Source of the DNA: Cryptomeria japonica
Taxonomy: Eukaryota > Streptophyta > Pinopsida > Cupressales > Cupressaceae
DNA length: 64,000 bases
Direction: 5' to 3'
Assembly (NCBI RefSeq): GCF_030272615.1
Contig: NC_081414.1
Location: 657,272,292 to 657,336,291, forward strand
Shown here: one piece after another, positions 11,097 through 23,465 of the stretch
Layout: every line of letters starts with the position of its first letter
Position numbering within the stretch: the first letter of the stretch is position 1
Made by a program: the position numbers and the translations under genes
The notes under the pieces: model-generated
Databases searched by the model: none
Told to the model about the DNA's origin: nothing
What the model saw: the letters and a program-made list of their open reading frames with translations, nothing else

Positions 11097-12271
11097 GAAA
11101 ATAGGTTTTGCCCAAGTCAAATCCTGATTTGGAATCAACCTTGAATGAAATAATGCAAATTCTTGAAATAAATAATGTAAAGGTATACCTCAAATATGCA
11201 ATGATTGATATCAATGCTTTATTTCTTGAATGTAATCACATATGTTGTATGAAATGGAATGCACATGAAAAAACCCTAATCACACATACATGATTGCAAA
11301 TTAATGATGTTAATTTTCTCCATAAATTTTGGAAAAAATGGTTGATGTAGACTTGATGAATGCTTGAGAATACTTGACATAATCTACACTTTGACTTCAC
11401 AAGAGGCTCCCTTCAATTACTTGTTGATGGATTGGATCCCTTCAAATGAGGAAATGAAAGGATATATATATGAAACCATAACAATGTTTTTAATCATAAG
11501 CCAACCTATAAATGATATATATTCACACCAAATCAATTTTGAACATTATAATACTACCAATTCATGATCCCAAAATTTTGGGAGAAAAAGTAAGATCGAT
11601 GTGATTCACATCGACATGATCAACATTTTCCCAAATTTTTAGGGATAAAAGGTATTGTGATGATTAGATGATCCCCAAGTGTATGCGACAATTAAAGGTG
11701 TTTAGATATGCGAAATTGGGCCTTGAAGGTCGAAATAGCACATAATTAGGTCTTTTGATGAATTAATTAATCGAAGGAATAAAAAGGGGCACACTTAAGG
11801 TAAAGAGACCAATTTTATGATGTGTACAATGATAAAAGAAGACTTTACATTTAATTAAATTAATTAATGTATTGTTAAAAGAGAATTCAAATCCACTTAT
11901 GCCTCTTGTATCCAAATGAGATTGGTAGACCTCCTTATATACTTGCCAATCGTTAATGTTAATTTTGCGACATAGGCCAATACAAGGAAATGTTTCTCAA
12001 TTAAATTTTGAATAGGGCAAAGGATTCAAAATGGGCTCCAATTAGGGAGGACCATGGCATGGTCCTGGTGAGGACCTTGGTGCCATGCCTTGGTCCCGCC
12101 CCATATTTAGGCTAGGGTTAGCAGTCCAGTAAGATAAAATGATATAATATGGCCATTATTGCATGGTGGGGGTTAAATAGGTCTCGATAAAGAATGGAGA
12201 TGCAAGCGCTAAGGTGAGAGTCCTAAATGCAGTCCAAATTGTAAGGGAGTATAATTTAGGATGCTACAATT

Positions 12272-12945
12272 TGTAGCTCAAATGTTCATCTTCTAATGCC
12301 CTATAATATATTTATAGATTAGTAAACCCATGAATTGGATTGATGACTAACAATTTACATGAAAAATTAAATTGGTATATATAGATCCATCATTTTGGTA
12401 TCCAACATGTGGATGACAACATAAGGATGATAAAAACTTGGTTGATGTGAGAAAACCCATCATCCCATTCTCACAATTATTGATATATTATAATTAATTT
12501 TCAAAATGCATGATAACCATTAGGAAATGAGTTCAAATATCATGGGAAGCAAGGAGAAACCTACAAATCACTTAATCCATTAATGATGCATGTAAATTTG
12601 CAGTGATATGGTATGGTTGAGCAACAAAATTTGTTGCAAATATTGTGTTGCGAGATAGATTGAACACCATCAAGATTAAAAATCTTAACTGTCATATTAA
12701 ATACAATATATGCTACTTATATCTTTTATTCTCATCAAATTTATCCCTTTTGATTAAATATTAATTCCTTAAAAATGATCTAATCTTATCAAGCTACTTT
12801 AGAGATTCAACAAATCATTTATGAAATTTTGGCTTAATTTTATCTTTATTGTTGCAACTTACATGAAAATCCAAACCCTTTTAATGAATAATCATTTCTA
12901 GGTGGATAAACCATTTCTAGTGGTCACTATAAAAAAAATCTAATA
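12272..12945. repeat. Left copy of a ~675-bp diverged direct repeat
   Basis: It starts TGTAGCTCAAATGTTCAT immediately beside element A and can be followed, with substitutions and small gaps, into 25450-26125. Shared words include TTTATAGATTAGT, TGATGTGAGAAAACCCATCAT and ATTTCTAGGTGG/GATTCTAGGTGG. The TG start and direct orientation would suit LTRs of an old element, but no CA end, primer site or coding interior is visible. Confidence 0.6.
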
Positions 12946-15264
12946 TTGGACAATAGCCTCCAGATATCTCATGCATTTTCTCATAAGTTTATCCACTAAC
13001 AATTTTGAAGCAAAAAATAGAATTTCTAGACATTCATTCACATCAAAGAAATAATGTGATGAAGAAGAATAAATCATCTCGATGCATTTTCATGGATTGA
13101 ATAGTCATTACCTCAATTTCAAAGGATCGGGTATTGGAAGACCAACACTCTAATAACAAAGTCTTAAAAAATTCCTAAGCTTCAAGAGTTTAAGAATGAA
13201 GGCGAAGACAATTTCCCTCATACTCTTCTCTGTTTGGGCCAAATATTCATAATCTTACATCACCAAGTCTGTGACCCCAAATTGACGTTGTCAGTCAATT
13301 CTCTCTTTACCTATTGAAACCGCTTGTAAGATGGTTAACATATAAAGTTGGTAATGGTAAATTACTAGAAATATTTTAGTGAATAATTTCATGGCATGGC
13401 CTTTCAGAGAAAATCAATATGAAAGAGATTAAAAAATTAAAGGTAAAAAAAGTGGAGAATAACTAAAATACACACAACACCTTCATCTAAAACCTTTTAT
13501 CTCCTTCCCATGCCTGATTGGGTTTTTTTTTTTTTCTAGAATCACTAAAACAACACAAACAATAGTACAACTCATAGACCACTTCAGCACTTGTAAGATG
13601 GTAAACTACAATAAATATGATGGTCAATAATTTCTTGTCTTGGCCTACATAGTACACCTGTTCCTTTCCACACTTCATAAAATTAAGATAAAATTAATAA
13701 TAAAGACACAATACCTTCACCTAAAATCTTTATTTCTCTGTAGATTGAGCTGAATGGGATAATGAAAGATAAGATAGAAATTTCTTTAGCATAAATCTAT
13801 GGTAGAATATTTAGATAGAAAATTGGACAACATAACATCATAATAAAAGAAGCAAAGAAGCTATGCAAGTCAGGTATCATGACTCTACTTTATAGAATTC
13901 TCAAGAGGAAAAATCAAGTGCTATACGACATTGATGATGGATGGCTAAGATTCAATGAAGATTAGGGTTAAGCTCAAATTTGGAGTGATTAGACAAGTGT
14001 CACATGATAAATTTTATTTAGGTTTAGGAGATGCATTATGACAACATCCTAATGTGAGTGACTAGGATTGAGAGGTTTAGTTTGGAATGAATGGATCAAA
14101 TGAGAAGTTTGTTTGAATTTGATTAAGTGTCTAGATATAATGATTCTAGACCATACTTAGTCAAAAATGTGAAAGAGACACTTGTCACATGATGAAAACT
14201 ATATATTATGATTCATGTGAAAAAATTAAGGGCAATGATCAAAGAGGATAAAGCTGAATTGTAAAATTAATTAAATAAATTAGCACTTGTATCTATACAA
14301 GGTTAAAGGATTAAGGTAATAGCTTAAATGTATTTTAACATTATGCAACTATTTATATAATAATTAAAATTTACATATGTTTTGACACATTGCATACTTG
14401 TCATGGAAAATCTATCACATTCATTGAATTTATAAGAAGTTATTAATAAGATGGTTAACAACCAATTAGAAATGAATATAAACTATTTTCTCACATTTTT
14501 TCTATCAATTTTTTTGTGTAACTATTTATATAATAATTAAAATCTACATATTTTTTGACACATAGTTGAGTAAGGTCTTAGTGGTTACCCAATGTTATAA
14601 TTAAATATCTCATCAATCAAAATATTTAATGAATGGAGTGTTGACAATATAAGTTTTGATCAAGATGCTTTCTCATAGGGGAAGTCTATTGACAAGTATA
14701 TATTTATTTAATTAACAAATGAAAAATTATCAAAATAATTAAATAAATGATAACTAATAAATAATTAAAGGATGAATGGAGTGATGACAATCTGAGTTGT
14801 TGACCCAAAGATATGAATCTTGATGGCAAGAATAACAACACCAATACTTTATGGTCACACCATGCTAATACCTGTAGGGATATATAATAAGGTATGTAAA
14901 AATTTTGACCCTCTTTGAGATGATGTTATGACTAATTAATAGTTTTTGGATGTTTGAAGGCCTATTTTGAGTTGGTAATATTTATACACTTTATGGTTAA
15001 CTTAAGTGCAATGCAATATTCCTAGAGGTGTCCTTAACAGGGTTTTACATCTATTAAAATATAATAATACAAAAATAATTACTAGCTATATCCAAATGAT
15101 AATTAATCCTAAATATTTGTCACGAGGTTAAGATCAACTAGCTGAGTTAGAGTTCTATACTTAATAATACACATTGCACATATATCTATGCATTCAAGAA
15201 ATGGGTGGGTACAAGAAGTTGGGTCCCAATTCTGCAGAAGTCTATGAGAAAAAAAAATTGCTGC

Positions 15265-15560
15265 TAGAAACAAGTGCCTGTTTTTTAAGAAACGGGCACC
15301 CATTTAGCTTCGGAGCCCCGACCCATAAAAATAAAACGGGTGCACATTTTGAAAAATGGGTGCCCATTTAGGATTGGACCACTGTAAAGAAACGGGTGCA
15401 CGATTTTTAGAAACGGGCACATGTTTCTAAAAATGGGCACCCATTTATAAAAACGTGTACTCATTTCTAAAAACGGGCACACGTTTCTTAAAGTACTATA
15501 AATTTCAAAATGGGTGCCCGTTTTTTGAATTTTAAATAACGGGTGCCCATTTCATAAAAG
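15265..15560. repeat. Cluster of ~20-bp palindromic repeats with core AAACGGGCACCCATTT
   Basis: At least ten copies of a near-palindrome (AAAYGGGYRCCCRTTT) are present. The GGG or its variant begins at 15294, 15338, 15358, 15394, 15415, 15435, 15455, 15475, 15512 and 15541, so the central run steps by 20-21 bp. Copies occur as GGGCACCC or GGGTGCCC, which are reverse complements. This is the most GC-rich patch in its surroundings. It does not look coding. Confidence 0.85.
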
Positions 15561-15604
15561 ATTGAGCGGGAAACACACCTATGCCTCGATTTTGGCTTCG
15601 AGTT

Positions 15605-15625
15605 AGGCTTGGTGGGACCAAGCCT
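15605..15625. repeat. Short perfect hairpin next to the palindromic cluster
   Basis: Arms AGGCTTGGT (15605-15613) and ACCAAGCCT (15617-15625) enclose a GGG loop. The function is unknown; no U-run follows, so it is not called a terminator. Confidence 0.6.
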
Positions 15626-16745
15626 ATGCTTGGACCTCCAAAAAAATGGCTAAGGCACTAGAATACCAGATTTATGCCTTGCCGTAATTTTTTGAAGGTC
15701 TTCCTGATCATAGTTTTTGATGAAATAAAAACCCATTAGAGGTCTCACTGTCGTAATTTCAAAAATGTAAATTTCATAGTGATATGATTAGCTTTACTAT
15801 TTTTGCATTATTTATTAATCAAAAGTGGTACCTAAATGTAAAATAGTGAGGTTTAGTAAAACTTTAATAACTTTTTTGTTTTTAGGTTTTTTTGAAAATA
15901 AATTATATGACATCAATCTACATACAATTCTTTTGAAGATTGAAAAAATAAAATTAAAAAAATATTATTTTTTCATCAAATTATGGTGGTCATACACCAG
16001 ATGTTTTGAAAATATACTTTATAGTCAATTAAAAATTAATTAAAAAATATATATTCAATAAAAAAATAAGAAAAAATATTCTCATCAATATTTGGTGTAT
16101 TAGGTATCTTTTCCCAGAAGGATTTGCAAAAATTCTTTTATTTACATCAAAATATGGTGGTCGTACACATGTGTGGTATGGTCCTGAAACAGGCATTTTG
16201 AAAAAGTGGTTTTTAAATGTGCCTACTAAAAAGCAATTTCTACCATTTGAATATTGAAATAAATTACATATTTGAAAATTAGACTTCGAGCACTACATTT
16301 TCTATTACTAAAGTTTGTTCATATTCAAAATCTAAGTACCTCAAATTTTGACATCAATCGACAAAATAAATGAAAAATAGGGAAAACACTTCCACTTTTT
16401 GCCCAAAAGTGGGACTCAACTTCTTGCACCCACCCAAATATTATACCCTTTTATAATAATATTTTAATTTTTCATACATTGTGGCTAGTTGTGGATATAT
16501 TAAACATATTTTTTTTAATACCTGGCATTTAGGATAGCTTAAAATAATTCCCTAGTCAACAGTACTAAATTGTGAAAAACATAGACAAATTAAATTAACA
16601 CTAACCTACTCCAACATCAAACTATTTTAAAAGTGATACTATTTCAATAAAAGTGTTTGACCTTGAACCAATATGGATTAGTGCTTACTCCATTGGGCAA
16701 TTAAATCATGAATAAAAAATTGAAAAAGAAAATATTCAATACAGC

Positions 16746-18413
16746 TATAGTGTTGTAAATTGTACACCCTTGCTAGTGTGGTACAATTTCACACTTAGGT
16801 TAGCAGCCACCTTAGTGTGTTTGCATCTTGCATTATTATTTCCCTTTAAGAATTTAATTAATTTAATTAAATCTACAGTCCTATTTCATCACTTCATACA
16901 TCATTAAATTTGGCCCTTTACCCTAAGTGTGCCCCTTTTTATTTTATTCCTCCAAGAAATCATTTAATCATAAACCCTAATTATGTCCTATTTCGACCTT
17001 TAAGGCCTGATTTTGCATATCAAAACACCTCGAAATCAGTTGTAACTTTGGGATCCGCTGTAATATCATCATATCTAATGGCCTTGAAAATTTGGTGAGA
17101 ATTTGGTCGAACTGTGGTGGGAGTGCACATAGTCCTTGGATTTTTTCCCAAAATTTCGGGAGCACAAATCTATGATATTATAATGCTTAACCCCAAAATA
17201 TTGGCAGGAAATTCCATTCCTAGTTCATCCTAAAGAAAAAATTAAGTCAAAATTAAGATCTAGGGTTTGATACATAAGAGCTCTCTTTCTTCATTTGAAG
17301 GGATCTTTCTAAGAATCTAAGAGCAGGGTGTTGGAGCATAAGGAGCCTTCTATGTAGTGAAAGAGAATCCTTTGTGGATTCTTCAAAAATATTCAACAAA
17401 ATTAAACAATATTTCAGAAAGCATTCATCATCAATTAGGATCCTTGAAGACATTGAAGAGTAATAGGAGATCTTGTGACAATATCTCTCCCATGGGGATT
17501 GGTATGATTTCATGTTATTTTCATGTCTTTGTATGAGCTTCTTTACATCAATTTGCACATTTACATTGATGCTTTAGATCATTTAGCATATTTAGTTTGA
17601 ATCATTGTTATTTACATTCACATTTACATTTAGGGTTTACTCTCATGGGTATGGTAGCTCTAGTTTCTTTCATTTTAGGATCTTGCATACACACAAGGTT
17701 CTAGCACACACATTTTTAGTATATTATCGACTGTTTGTGGAGGTGGAAATCACCAACATAGTGGTTTGACTAATGAAAAACCCCATGTAGCCATAAAACC
17801 TTCCCTTTTTAATTGCAGGTGCTGAAACAGGTACCCAAAGGCACTTTCAGCTCAGCAAAAGGCACAAGAATAACCCAGAATCATCAGATCTGCCCTAATC
17901 TTCCTGGGAAAGGGGCATGGCAGCCTACTCCTTCCTAGGACAGTGGCATGGCATCATGGTCCCTCTTCTTTTAAGTGATTTTTAGTAGGGTGTAGCTTCA
18001 AGATCTCAGATTTGCAGTGTTTCAGTTGCAGCCTCCTGTCTGCAGAAACAGGACAGTGGCATGGCACCCTGCTCTAGTTTAGTTTGGTTCAATTTGCAAA
18101 GTCAGGTACACATTCAGAATACTTCCCCTTTCATGCTTTTAGTATCTCAGTTTTAGATCTGCAAGTTTGTTCAATTTCAAGTTCATTTGTGCTTCATTTT
18201 GTATCTACTAGTCTAGGTGATCATTCAAACCCTAGTTGTTCTCATCATTTGTAACAAGAGGAATATAAACCCTAAGAGGTAATCCTTGGCTCTCTCTTTC
18301 TCACAAGAAGTAGCCAAAGTGAGCTATCTCTCTAGGCTCTTTCATATTCCCAATGTGTTGGCGAAAGTGGGATTAGGTCCTAGTCACTTGGTCTCACTTT
18401 TCCCACCCCCACA
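16746..18413 (+). repeat. 5' LTR of element B
   Basis: A 1668-bp repeat matching 23466-25133 in order and length. The start is TATAGTG against TGTAGTG in the 3' copy, so the TG end was mutated here; the end is CCCCCACA. It shares the AATTAATTTAATTAA word (16854-16870) with element A. Confidence 0.9.
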
Positions 18414-18432
18414 TTTTGGTGAACCCAACGTG
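18414..18432 (+). promoter_or_regulatory. Primer-binding-site-like sequence of element B
   Basis: TTTTGGTGAACCCAACGTG directly follows the LTR end. The same core occurs at the matching place in A and C. It differs from the TTTGGCACCCACC site of element E and from the copia initiator-Met site. The tRNA is not identified. Confidence 0.6.
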
Positions 18433-18676
18433 AATCCAAACTTCTTTAATTCTCATTTATGTTCTTAGATTTGAGTGTGTTTTCTATTTCAAATTCAAAT
18501 TTACATTTACAAGTTTCAATTTCTTACAAATTTCAAAAAAAAATTAGAGGTTAATTCTGTTAAAAACCCTAAATTGAACTTGTGGATAGCTTAATTTGGA
18601 TCATTAATTTCAGATCTGATTTTCGAACACATTTCACTCATAAATTTCATTTAAATCAATATTTATAGTTCTTGCA

Positions 18677-20369
18677 TTGGTTAAAATTGAATATTTCTTT
18701 CTATTTTGCATATGTTATCATTTGAAAGAGGAATTTTTTGTCATGATGCATTCATTCCGTAGATGTGATAATGGGTTATCTTCCCTTGCTTCAATTTTTC
18801 CCTCTATTAAAGAGCCTCCTCCTATCTATGACAAAATTTTAGTGCCTAAAATGTTTGTTACCAATCCCTACAAAACTTTCCAATGCTCTAAGGATGAAGA
18901 TTTGAAGAGTGATCTTGACAATTTTCCTAAAATGTGCTCTTCCCATCTATCCATCTTAAAGGAAGAGGATGATATCATAAACAATTTTATTAATCTTACT
19001 TTACCTTCCTTACATGATGCCTCTCTAAGTGAAAAGGTATGGAGGTACATTGACTTATCTTCTCCTAAACTTGGTCTTACCAATGGGGGCATGTTAGTAC
19101 AACAAGAGGTTATGAACACTTCTTCCAAAGATATCCTTCCTAAGAATGAATCTTTGGAGAAATATTTTCATCTCCCTCCTAAATAATACTCCCCTCATGA
19201 GGTTGAATTTGTGCAAGAAGATTGTATTGTCCCTACTTTTCCTAGTGATGGCATTTCCTCTTTTGATTTCAACAAAATTCCCACTAGAGATGATGCATTA
19301 ATGAGAAATTCTTGCCCTTCTCCTAAAGCTTGTCTTATCCTTAAAGATGCCTTAGAGGAAGAAGATAAAATCATAATTAATTTCCTTAATTCTCTCTCCC
19401 CTAAAGATCCTATTGAAGACATTTTGAGGAAAGAGGATCATTTAAATACATGTAGTGATTCTCTCCTTCCTAAGGATGAATGATAAAAGAAAAATATGAT
19501 CCCTTCTTCCAAAATTGGCATTAGCAATAAGGACATCTTTGTGCAAGATATTTATAATATTTTTCCTTAATGACCTCACTATTTGGGATGAACCATTAGA
19601 AGAAGGTGTTTATTATTATCTCCCCCATAAGAGAACCCTAGCCAAAGAGGATGAAAACATGACTGATGACTCCCTTGATAGCATCTCACCTTCCATAAAT
19701 CTCAATCATTATCCCTCTAAAAGTAAAGGATCTCCCTCTCCTCAACTTGGTTCTACTCATAAAGATACGCTAGTTCATGGTAAGATTGTTGACATCTCTT
19801 TCAAAGATCTCCCTCTCAAAGGTGAGACTTTAAAGAGTAATGTTGATATTTCTCCTAGAGAGTTTATTCCCCATGTAGATCCTTTGGTGATATAGGATGA
19901 TATGACCTTTCCTACTTTTCCTCCTAAAACGTCAATGCCTACTTCTTGTCTCCCTCCTAAAATTAGTCTTATCCATGATAACATTTTAGTTTAAGGAGAG
20001 ACTATCAACAATTCTTCTAACAATCTCGTTCATTCTTCTTCTAAGGACACCTTCGATATTTCTAAACCATCATCAATCAATTTGATACATGTGAATGAAA
20101 CACCTAATAAACACCTCTTCACAGTTCAAGGTGCTTGTCCTTCTCAAAATTTTCAATGTAAGCTTATCATAGTGGTTCAAGGTGGTTATGCTAATGATTA
20201 TTTTTGTACTCCTAAGAAACCTATTATTACTATGCAAGGAGGTTATCCTACTAAGAGCCCTTATGAGTATGCTAAGAAAATTACTAGAGAGAGTTATCAT
20301 ACCTTTTGTCATACGTACAACACAAGAAATGATAGTAAACTTAGTCCTCCTCTAGTTATCCCAACTTAA
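18677..20369 (+). pseudogene. Acidic repeat protein of element B, broken, no recognised domain
   Basis: Open pieces at 18743-19186, 19211-19483, 19515-19895 and 20082-20369 make up a Ser/Pro/Asp/Glu/Lys-rich protein in the place where gag would be expected. I do not recognise a capsid fold or zinc knuckle. The DNA is built of loose repeats: a unit beginning PK-LG-L or a variant, followed about 20 residues later by SKD-LPK-E, starts near 19064, 19322, 19508, 19739 and 19956. A likely start is the ATG at 18743 (MMHSFRRCDNGLSS); the preceding hydrophobic run resembles the pre-gag stretch of A and C. Several stops and frame changes make it non-functional. It could be a degenerated gag spacer region or an unrelated accessory protein. 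Confidence 0.45.
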
Positions 20370-20711
20370 CTTCCTCTCTCTCAACCTATTCTTCCACAAG
20401 CACCTCATATATAAAATCTTAGCAAGGAGTATGATCTCATTGAACAACCTAAGACCACCCCTGCTAAGATTTCTATTTGGGATTTGGTTCAATCTTCACC
20501 TACTTATCATGGGATGTTGCAAGATGATTTGAAAAGATTAGATGTCTCACCTGCAGTGACATCTAATAACATGACTTCTTTGATTGATCCTATGAACAAA
20601 TCCAAAGCTCAAATTATATTCACACGAGATGAGTTACCTTCTCCTGAAATCCAAAATCAATATGATCCTCTTATGATTATGGTTATTATCCATGATAGTG
20701 CTATAAGATGA

Positions 20712-21734
20712 ACCCTTGGGGACAATGGATTTGGCCTTAATGTTTGTGCTATGGACATATTTGATAGGATTAAAATGGATCATTCTCTCATCGAATCTTC
20801 TTCTCTTACTATTCGAGGCTTTGATAATGTTTATAAATAATGTCTGGGTTTCACAACCTTTCCTGTTAGGGTAGGTCCTGTTGTATTACCTACACCTATT
20901 CATGTTATGCCTAGTAATTTGACATATAACATTCTATTAGGGAGACCTTGGATTCATAGAATACATTTTGTCCCTTCAACTTTGCATAGGCAAGTCAAAT
21001 TCTTTTTTAACAATATGAAATACACTTTGTTTGTTGCCAAATCTCAAGAACCATTAAAATCTGGATCTTCTTGTTCAAATACATCTATTTCCTTTAATGA
21101 TGTTGTTCCTTCTAGTACTCCTGATTCTTCTACTCAATTAGAATCTCCTCCCAAGGACATCTTTTCTCCCAAAAAAGTGCTCGCAAATGATGATTGGGGA
21201 TCTCTAGACTTTACCCCTACTTTTATAGGATAATATAGGGTACCTTGGAAAGGATCTAAGACTAAGAAGGAAAAATCTAAGGAGGAAGCTAAAGAGAAAC
21301 TTACTTTGTCTAAACAACTAAGTAACCATTTTGTGGCTACTTCTAATTCAAATGATTCTTCAAATCCTTCCTCTAATTCATATAGCATTGATACCTATGA
21401 GGCATCACCATATCGATCTGATTTAGCATCCCTTTATGGTCTTGGTTTTCACATTTTAGCTAAGAGTGGCTATGATGGCAATGGTTCTAGTGCAAATGAA
21501 CAAGGAATTAAAGTTCCTTTTGAACATAATACACATGAAGCTTCATTTGGACTTGGATATAATCCTTCTAAGCCCACCAAATCATCTAAAAGACCACCTC
21601 TCAATGTGAGTACTATATTTAGTAGTGATGATAACCTCACCTCGATTAAATCATCTTCTACTTCTTCCAACACTTATCCCCTTCATAAGGAAATCTTGGT
21701 GATGAACAAATCTCTTTATGAATCTCCTCAATAA
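20712..21734 (+). pseudogene. Aspartic protease plus G-patch of element B
   Basis: One reading frame runs from 20712 to 21734 with only two TAA codons (in NVYK-CLGF and after FIG at 21231). The N-terminal part is a Ty3-type protease: GDNGFGLNVCAM near 20718 holds the catalytic Asp in a D-N-G context, and NLTYNILLGRPWIH (about 20920-20960) is the hallmark second half, nearly the same as in element E. A Lys/Glu-rich linker follows. Then comes a G-patch (about 21432-21570): GLGFHILAKSGYDGNG, NEQGIKVPF and FGLGYNP, matching the family pattern of spaced glycines, the QGI word and the closing GLGY. G-patch domains bind RNA or RNA helicases, and in betaretroviruses one follows the protease. The arrangement here is similar, by inference. 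Confidence 0.7.
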
Positions 21735-23465
21735 ATTTTTAATCCCACTTATGAGGCTTTATTTTCTACTCATTCTAAAATCCCTCTTTCTAGGAATAAG
21801 GCTCTAATGAATTACACTTATCCCTCTCTTAAAATTTCTTGTGTACAAGAGAAGTATGACTTACTAGCCTATTCTTCTCCCATAAACTTCTCCCTTTCTA
21901 AAGACCCTTTAAGCTTCATCATCTTATACATTTTTTTAATCTCACTTATAGTAAGAATTTAACATGTCAAATTCAAATACCGCATTCAATCTATCATGTC
22001 GTTAAATAACATTAATGGATATTATGTTGCTCATCATTATGTGACATTAATAGCTCACTTATTGGGGGATCATTGTCATTCATGATGGTACAATTTCATG
22101 TGCAATCATACTTTTGGAAGAAACATAATAGCTTATCTCTATCTCATCTCTTCTCCCTATATATACAAGGGGCAAGAGTGATTTCAAACATCTGTCCTTC
22201 TTAAGATTAAAATTTCCCCTTTGTGATGTAGTCTCTTCGATAAGGAATTCTTATTGATTGTAGAGGTGTATTCATATGTCAATTCCTTCTCTCATATTGG
22301 AACAAGCATCCCTAATATGGATCTTAAGTACATATCCTTAATTGGGACCTCCTCCTTGGTGTTGGAAGTCTTTGATCATTCATCAATTTCTTTTCTTCAT
22401 TGAGTAGTATCTTTTATAATAAACCCTTCTATTTTGTGCATGTGCATATCCTTGATGATGATCTCTTGCCTTCTTTTATAAGAGTGTTATTATAAATAAT
22501 ATCTTTGATGTCATCTCAATCCTCTTCTATTTTCAAATCTCTTGCATTCATTCATTCTAGAAGATGTTATATTTGTCAAAGACAACTCCACTTGAAGGTA
22601 GATGTCTTTTGAACAAAGATCTCTTCTCCTCCAAGGATCTCCTATACACTTATATAGAAAGATATTTATTTTGAACTATCTTATCATTGCTTGACAAGTA
22701 TTCCCTCTCTTTCATGGATTTATGACATCGTTTCATGATGGATATATTCTTGGTGTCAAAGGAAGATATCCTTGTTCTACTTGCACACACATGCATGAGG
22801 TTGGGTGGAACTAACAATGTTCTCACTCTCCTCCCTTACATGGATCACCCAGATAGACTCTGGGGGCTATTTTTTTATGTCCTTCTCTCCATGGGTCACC
22901 TAGTTTTAGGGGAAAGATGTCCATGGTTCCTTTTCTCTTCTCATGGATCACCAAAGTGAGTATTCATGCTTTCTATCTCTTCTTCCTTCTCTTTGCATTT
23001 GTTTCCATTTAAATCTTTCATCTTGTGTTAGAGAGCTCGAAAATCCTCAAACTCTTTGTTGTGTTGGAATTGAGGCTTAGTTCTCTTTCTTACCAAATGA
23101 TTCTCCATTAGTTTTTGATCTTGTATCAAATCTTATTGTGATCATTTTTCTTCAATCTTCTTTCACAATTCGATGTTGTAAACATTATACCCTATTTCAA
23201 CTCACTAAATTAGCAAGCCGAAATAGGGGGGCATATAGCTACCCTTGAATTTTCATCACCTTCCTTAGTAAGCATTGAAGTGATTTTGTGATTTTATCTA
23301 ACATGTGTTTTTGTAGGGTGTGGATCCTAAATGCATACTGTAGATACCATTGGGGCCTTCATCTGACAACTTGTGGATATATCCTTTTTCAAATGATATT
23401 TACTTTTCTTTACTTTAGCTTGTATATGCACGTAGTGTGATATGATAGCTAAAGTGGGGGATAAA
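21735..23465 (+). other. 3' non-coding region of element B
   Basis: No credible gene is present. The block 22555-22990 matches 45230-46090 of element C and parts of 780-1550 of A (minus strand), but lacks the tandem array those two carry between the flanking blocks. It ends in the purine tract AAAGTGGGGGATAAA at 23451-23465, directly before the 3' LTR. Confidence 0.65.

Larger units (their letters stand above)
1..12268 (-). mobile_element. Element A: Ty3-like LTR retrotransposon without recognisable pol (left end outside window)
   Basis: The element reads right to left. Its 5' LTR is 5043-12268, interrupted by a copia insertion. The interior is 235-5042, and the 3' LTR begins at 234 and leaves the window. 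The LTR start on the minus strand is TGTAGCATCC at the right end and TGTAGCATAC at 234, each preceded or followed by the expected element parts: a purine tract (AAAGTGGGGGATAAA on the minus strand) just before the 3' LTR and a primer-site-like sequence next to the 5' LTR. The interior carries only a gag-like gene with G-patch and zinc knuckle motifs (2865-4050); I see no protease, reverse transcriptase, RNase H or integrase. Its 3' non-coding half matches elements B and C. It is therefore a non-autonomous member of the same lineage. The target duplication cannot be tested because the left end is missing. Confidence 0.75.
5043..12268 (-). repeat. 5' LTR of element A, split by a copia insertion
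   Basis: Removing the copia element and one copy of its 5-bp duplication leaves about 1.63 kb, close to the 1668-bp LTRs of B. The right part (11.7-11.95 kb) is clearly related to the B LTR: both have an AATTAATTTAATTAA word, a GTGTGCCCCTTTTT word and an ATTATGT-CTATTTCGACCTT block, read on the minus strand here. A TATA-like TATATAAGG lies on the minus strand at about 11937-11945. The left boundary is set by the primer-site word at 5023-5042. Confidence 0.65.
12946..16745. other. Gene-free AT-rich stretch between the repeat copy and element B
   Basis: I see no gene, RNA gene or complete element. The stretch holds a local duplication (14346-14388 and 14518-14562 share ACTATTTATATAATAATTAAAAT), the palindromic array at 15.27-15.56 kb, the hairpin at 15605, and two near-copies of ATGGTGGTC-TACAC (15985 and 16153). 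Confidence 0.5.
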
